DNA from: an uncultured Bizionia sp.
GTDB lineage: Bacteria > Bacteroidota > Bacteroidia > Flavobacteriales > Flavobacteriaceae
Assembly: GCA_947496215.1 (NCBI GenBank)
Contig: CANMCF010000006.1
Coordinates: 154,321-218,320 of the forward strand
Direction of reading: 5' to 3'
DNA length: 64,000 bases
Part shown: positions 60,693-64,000 of the stretch, one piece after another
Numbering within the stretch: the first letter of the stretch is position 1
Layout: each line of letters starts with the position of its first letter
Notes under the pieces: generated by a model
Seen by the model: only the letters and a program-made list of their open reading frames with translations
Database searches by the model: none
What the model was told of the DNA's origin: nothing
Position numbers and translations under genes: made by a program

Positions 60693-61127
60693 TTAACCTA
60701 AAGATGGTGGACCTCGTGAATCGAGGGATGAGAGATATGCGTTGAAATAATTATTGGGTGGATGATAAACCTTTATTTTTACGGCCTCATCATAATTTAT
60801 AGAACTATAATAATGTACAACAGAAACAGGTGTACTTATATCTTTTTTAATTTCGAGGTGTTGTATACTGCTTTCGTGTGTTAACAGTATTTCATTAGAC
60901 ACTACTGAATGCACGTGCATTTCCAAAAACAAATCTAAAAATCCCTTGGTAGGATTTTCTTTTTCCGGCACATCGTGATGGTGACTGTGTGTATCGTTAT
61001 GTGCAACAGCTTTATGTGTATGCTCAACATCGTGTTCGTGATGTAAATGAGGAACAACTTGATGCAATAGCAACATAGAGAATATCCCTAAAAAGAAAAG
61101 TGCTTTTATGTTATTGTGTTTTTGCAT
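60693..61127 (-). CDS. Exported His-rich protein, first gene of the metal operon
   Basis: A 144-residue protein, MQKHNNIKALFFLGIFSMLLL at the start, with a signal-like helix. It then has a His-rich segment PHLHHEHDVEHTHKAVAHNDTHSHHHDVPEKE (about residues 24-55) and VVHYYSSINYDEAVKIKVYHPPNNYFNAYLSSLDSRGPPSL at the end. The high His content suggests metal binding in the envelope, a repeated feature of operons with a CusA/CzcA pump in Flavobacteriaceae. A GTG start at 61136 is possible, but overlaps a -7 promoter box, so ATG 61127 is chosen. It is followed by TolC. Confidence 0.75.
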   Translation of the reverse strand: MQKHNNIKALFFLGIFSMLLLHQVVPHLHHEHDVEHTHKAVAHNDTHSHHHDVPEKENPTKGFLDLFLEMHVHSVVSNEILLTHESSIQHLEIKKDISTPVSVVHYYSSINYDEAVKIKVYHPPNNYFNAYLSSLDSRGPPSLG

Positions 61128-61133
61128 CTGACA

Positions 61134-61141
61134 CAAATGTA
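61134..61141 (-). promoter_or_regulatory. TAnnTTTG -7 box of the metal operon
   Basis: On the minus strand TACATTTG lies six bases before ATG 61127, so the message may begin at or close to the ATG. It supports ATG 61127 as the first codon, since GTG 61136 lies inside the box. Confidence 0.5.
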
Positions 61142-61351
61142 GTAATTAATAATTGGTTTTTCTTGATGTTAACTATTTCTGTGCGTAGAAAAAAAACAGC
61201 TCTTATATTTTTTTAGGTATGGCTGTAGCGTTTGGAAAAAAATAAATGTGCTGTTTGTGCAGTGGACATTTTTAGATGGATTTTTTATGATAGTTCGGAT
61301 TTTTTTCCAGCTGTCTAGCCCTGAAATATGGCTACAGGTTAAAATTGATTT
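61142..61351. other. Promoter region and boundary of an IS3 remnant
   Basis: About 210 bp between the metal operon promoter and the IS3 transposase. It contains T/A-rich runs and an ACAGC/GCTGT-type inverted pair. The exact IS end was not located; the run GTGCAGTGGACATTTTTAGA near 61255-61280 resembles the start of IS3-family elements. No gene is seen. Confidence 0.4.
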
Positions 61352-62345
61352 TTACGCTGCTAATTTATATACCATATTCGGTGTTTTATAGTTTGAAGAT
61401 AAATGTAATCTTACTTCATTGTATAGATTAATTGCATTTTTTGTAGCTCTCTTTGCGTGCGCCACGTGAGCAAAGGTTTGATCGAGATAAAATTCATCTT
61501 TTCAATATTCCATTAACCCGTTCAGCCATAGCATTTTTGTAACAGTGATTTTCTTCGGTCATACTAATATCTATCTTGTTTCTTTTTAATATTTGAGTGT
61601 ATACATTGCTACAATATTGAATTCCTCTATCAGAATGATGAATGAGTCCTTTAATGTCTTTTATAATGTTACTATACTTATAAAAGCGATGGTGAGAATT
61701 GGTTGTTCTAGCACTATGTTTTTTTCTAAGTGTTAACATTTTATGCTCTCTAAGCACCTTGAATAGAGTGTCTCTTCCAACTTTTAGGTCAGCTTTAGTA
61801 AAGTCATCGTTTAATGATTTTTTAAGTTTTCTGACACCTTCTCTGGGAAGGGATTTACGTCTTTTTTGTACTATCTGAATAATCTGTTGTTCTAGTTTTA
61901 AACGTTTGTCAGCTCTATCTTTAAACTTGTAATAGGCATCACGTTTTAATCCAAAACAACTGGTTATAACCTGTAAAGAAGTAAATCCCTTAGCTTTATC
62001 TTTTGCTTTTATTAAAGCTAGATATTTAGTTTTTTTTAAGTTTCTGGACATTTTTATAACCTAGTTTTTCGGCAGCTACTTCAAGGTATGAATCCAATAC
62101 CATTGCATCGAGATCCTTTTTAAGTAGTAGTTTTTTAAGCTGTTCAATCTCTTTTTGAAGTGCTTTGATTCTGGATATTTCGTCTTTGGTTTCGACTTTT
62201 ACTCTGGTGTTCATTAAATCTTTGCGATTATACTTTTTAATCCATTCATTAACCGTTGTGGGTGCAATAGAATAGAGTTTGCAAAGTTCGCTCTTTGTGT
62301 GTTTTCGGTACTAAGTTCGTCTAAAATTTTTAATTTGTAAAGTTA
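61352..62345 (-). mobile_element. IS3-family (IS150-like) transposase remnant, multiply broken
   Basis: Parts of orfA and orfB are present on the minus strand. OrfA has ENT and then KSELCKLYSIAPTTVNEWIK, with a CA dinucleotide insertion splitting the frame, then a coiled coil (EISRIKALQKEIEQLKKLLL) and GYKNVQKLKKN; OrfA and OrfB overlap near 62026-62051. OrfB has RNLKKTKYLALIKAKDKAKG and RRKSLPREGVRKLKKSL, then at YKYSNIIKD it jumps to GLIHHSDRGIQYCSNVY, so the first catalytic Asp region of the DDE domain is deleted in frame. A single-base insertion at the A-run (61499-61502) breaks it after NGILK; DEFYLDQTF to YKLAA continues in the next frame to a stop at 61352. It cannot transpose. Confidence 0.85.
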
Positions 62346-62777
62346 CGAGATGTTTCGACCCAACTCAGGAGATATTGCAAGGATAATTACAAGAAGGACT
62401 ATATGCTATTGAGAAGCATTCCTGGGATAGGAGGTATTGTAGCCTGTGGAATCATCAGTGAACTGGGAGACCTAAGACGCTTCAATAGTGTAAAGCATTT
62501 GGCAGGCTATGTGGGTCTTGCACCAGGGGTACATCAAAGTGGAAGCAATTACAAAGTCATGGGTATTACACCAAGAGCGCATCGTTTGATACGGAGTTAC
62601 TTCGTGGAAGCCTCTTGGCAAGCCATACGTGCCGACCCTGTGATGCAGGGGTACTATCGGAAACATCAAGGAAAGAATGTTAAGAGCATCATCATTAAAG
62701 TGGCTAGAAAGCTGTTAAGTAGGACATTGGCAGTAATAAAGACAGAAGTTCCCTATACGATAGGGGTTTTGGAATAA
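62343..62777 (+). mobile_element. IS110/IS116-family transposase fragment
   Basis: The C-terminal part of an IS110-type transposase. It reads LRRYCKDNYKKDYMLLRSIPG, then IGGIVACGIISELGDLRRFN, HLAGYVGLAPGVHQSGSNYK and a tail ending IGVLE with a stop at 62775-62777. This is the transposase_20 domain; the N-terminal DEDD nuclease half is missing. An in-frame ATG exists at 62403 but is not a true start. The 5' end abuts the IS3 remnant around 62335-62350, so one element inserted in or recombined with the other. The local base composition looks more GC-rich than the neighbours. Confidence 0.82.
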
Positions 62778-62992
62778 GTAAGAAAAGAAACAATAACTAA
62801 AGCTCATGAAATTGAAGCTCGTATCACAAAACAACGTGGGTGATCCGCCTGAGGTGGAATCACATTTTTATAGCAAGTGACCGGGTTTGTTATAGCTTAT
62901 AATCATACAGATGCCGGTGACGGCTCATCAAATAGTCGATCACACATAGGATGCGGAGCAAGTTATATTAAAAGAAAAAAAAGGTGGTTTAA
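62778..62992. other. Noncoding tail of the IS110 fragment
   Basis: About 215 bp after the transposase stop and before the right direct repeat. The early part is more GC-rich (for example ACGTGGGTGATCCGCCTGAG), fitting the 3' end of an IS110-type element. It changes to AT-rich sequence near 62965. No gene is seen. Confidence 0.4.
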
Positions 62993-63058
62993 GCAAAAAA
63001 ACAAAATATTAATTATCTTTAGAGAACTGGACTAGGGCTTTTCATAGGACACGGTGTT
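62993..63058 (+). repeat. 66-bp direct repeat, right copy
   Basis: Near-identical to 53932-53997 in the same orientation, with differences at the 23rd and 58th bases and a small indel near the end (ACGGTGTTGT against ACGTTGTT). It abuts the IS110 tail on the left and the methyltransferase stop on the right. Confidence 0.9.
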
Positions 63059-63066
63059 GTAAATAG

Positions 63067-63783
63067 TTATTTTTTCACGCCCTTAATTCCGCTGGCACAA
63101 CCGAAAAAATATTCAACATACTCAACTTCAAAATTTACTCTCTTAAAAATCTCAAATACATTTTTAGAATTACCAAACTCTTGCGTATAAATGCCTAACA
63201 TTTTGTATGTCTCTGGACTTCCTAAAAATACTTTTCCTAAAATCGGAATAATATTCTTTAAGTAAAACATATAGAAGGGTTTTAAAATTCCAATTTTTGG
63301 TACCGAGACATCTATTAATGAAAATTTTCCATTTCGTTTTAAAATTCGGTCAATTTCATTGGCAAGATTTAAAAGTTGCTCATCATTAAATGTCTTTAAT
63401 CCAAATCCAGATATTACATAGTCCGCATATTCGTTTTCTATTGAATTATCAAATACATTTTCTTTTAGCAACTCTATTTTAGATTTGCCAAATTTTGCTT
63501 TTCTTTTTTCAGCTCGATCAATCATTCCAGAAGAAAAGTCAAGTCCAATTAATTTTGAGTTATTATCAGATTTCTTTAAGATATGTTTCCAACATTCGCC
63601 CATTCCAGTCATTAAATCGACAACAACTTTTCCATTTTCAATTTCAATCTCCTCAACGCATTGCCTTCGCCATCTTTTACTAAATCCAAATGATGTTATG
63701 TAATTTACTTTTGTATAAGAGCTTGACATTTTATCAAACAGCTTTTCTACAAATCTTGGTTCGTAAATTTCTTTCATTAGCAA
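63067..63783 (-). CDS. UbiE-like class I methyltransferase
   Basis: A 238-residue methyltransferase resembling UbiE/COQ5. The N-terminus VEKLFDKMSSSYTKVNYITSFGFSKRWRRQCVEEI is the usual MenG/UbiE start, followed by the SAM loop VVVDLMTGMGECWKHILKK, LIGLDFSSGMIDRAEKRK, ADYVISGFGLKTFNDEQLLNLANEIDRILKRNGKFSLIDVSVP. It lacks the full menaquinone-enzyme C-terminus motif and may be a stand-alone member. The substrate is not known. The start may be Met1 (63783) or Met3 (63777). It lies between the right direct repeat and a noncoding palindromic element. Confidence 0.82.
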   Translation of the reverse strand: MLMKEIYEPRFVEKLFDKMSSSYTKVNYITSFGFSKRWRRQCVEEIEIENGKVVVDLMTGMGECWKHILKKSDNNSKLIGLDFSSGMIDRAEKRKAKFGKSKIELLKENVFDNSIENEYADYVISGFGLKTFNDEQLLNLANEIDRILKRNGKFSLIDVSVPKIGILKPFYMFYLKNIIPILGKVFLGSPETYKMLGIYTQEFGNSKNVFEIFKRVNFEVEYVEYFFGCASGIKGVKK

Positions 63784-63802
63784 TGGTTGGTCATAATTAT
63801 TT

Positions 63803-63932
63803 ACAACGGTTTGTATAAGAATAGTTGCGTTGTTTAAGCAACGAATTTAGCAAATACAAACCGAATAGAAAATCCGCTAGGATTTTCGTAAGTAGGCTCG
63901 TAATAGCAATTAATTTTATACGGCTTAACTTA
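63803..63932. repeat. Noncoding palindromic element, copy 4 (most complete)
   Basis: This lies just upstream of the methyltransferase gene. It starts ACAACGG (63803-63809), has the first hairpin GGTTTGTAT (63808-63816) with ATACAAACC (63854-63862), and inside it CGTTG (63828-63832) with CAACG (63839-63843). Next comes the perfect 8-bp dyad GAAAATCC (63868-63875) and GGATTTTC (63880-63887), GTAAGTAGGC, then AGCAATTAATTTTATACGGCTTAA. The same pieces occur in copies 1-3. Confidence 0.65.
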
Positions 63933-64000
63933 GCCTTTCATTAAATTAGATAAATTAATCATAAAGAACCAAAGAGAAGAATAAGGTTATTTTATACGCA

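Noticed and set aside
62403..62777. Separate small gene of 124 residues
   Set aside because: It is the C-terminal part of an IS110-type transposase; the homologous frame extends upstream without a start.
1..64000. CRISPR array
   Set aside because: No regularly spaced direct repeats with spacers were seen; the only tandem repeat is the short GAATAGA run.
1..64000. tRNA or rRNA genes
   Set aside because: No sequence with a T-loop GGTTCGAATCC pattern or rRNA motifs was noticed by eye; a covariance search was not possible.
51343..64000. Classical integron attC sites
   Set aside because: The ends read ACAAC/GTTGT but the following bases do not fit RYYYAAC and GTTRRRY, and there is no integrase; I kept the looser term cassette-like.

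Overview
The window reads as chromosome of a marine-type member of the Flavobacteriaceae (Bacteroidota). The DNA is visibly AT-rich. Promoter-like TAnnTTTG boxes precede several genes. The gene content is typical of the family: the bamD / omega-like / coaBC / DUF4835 / recN string, a CdaR/YbbR-like gene before coaE, a RprXY-like two-component pair, a DUF5686 outer-membrane protein, LytS/LytTR signalling, and a CusA/CzcA efflux operon with His-rich accessory proteins.

Layout. (1) 1-4075: a tandem array of five paralogous eight-helix membrane proteins, distantly like YhhN/TMEM86; the first copy is a pseudogene. (2) 4080-6191 (minus): DoxX protein and a UshA-type 5'-nucleotidase split into two genes. 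(3) 6267-14596 (plus): dapA with a KirBac channel, then bamD, omega-like subunit, coaBC, DUF4835, recN and fabI. (4) 15129-23398 (plus): outer-membrane barrels, a glycosyltransferase with YbbR-like and coaE genes, a histidine kinase/regulator pair, and a PRMT-like methyltransferase. (5) 23803-33762 (minus): miaA, Kv-like channel, DUF3857 transglutaminase, exonuclease/GIY-YIG protein, YggS, DUF1015, M23 peptidase, 3-hydroxyacyl-CoA dehydrogenase and Gfo/Idh oxidoreductase. (6) 33922-45759: pcm, class-A-like serine hydrolase, DUF5686, smpB, deoC, a TetR/thioesterase unit with two matching operators, PhzF, metallophosphatase and LytS/LytTR. (7) 46117-64000: accessory DNA. Single-gene, mostly minus-strand modules (HbpS-like, agmatinase, hypothetical membrane protein, DUF6624, amidase with its Crp/Fnr regulator, CPBP protease, a/b hydrolase, UbiE-like methyltransferase) are separated by related palindromic noncoding elements. 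Within them sits a 9-kb block with a heavy-metal RND operon and two broken insertion sequences, bracketed by 66-bp direct repeats.

The most notable observations are: two genes (miaA and the exonuclease/GIY-YIG gene) whose essential N-terminal motifs have no ATG, GTG or TTG upstream but an ATT at the usual start position; paired TetR operators; a Crp/Fnr-type dyad at an activating distance from the amidase; a heptanucleotide repeat inside a membrane-protein gene; the cassette-like palindromes and long direct repeats; and several TAnnTTTG boxes so close to the ATG that the transcripts may be leaderless. No rRNA, tRNA or CRISPR array was recognised. All assignments are from reading the sequence and from remembered family features; no search was run.
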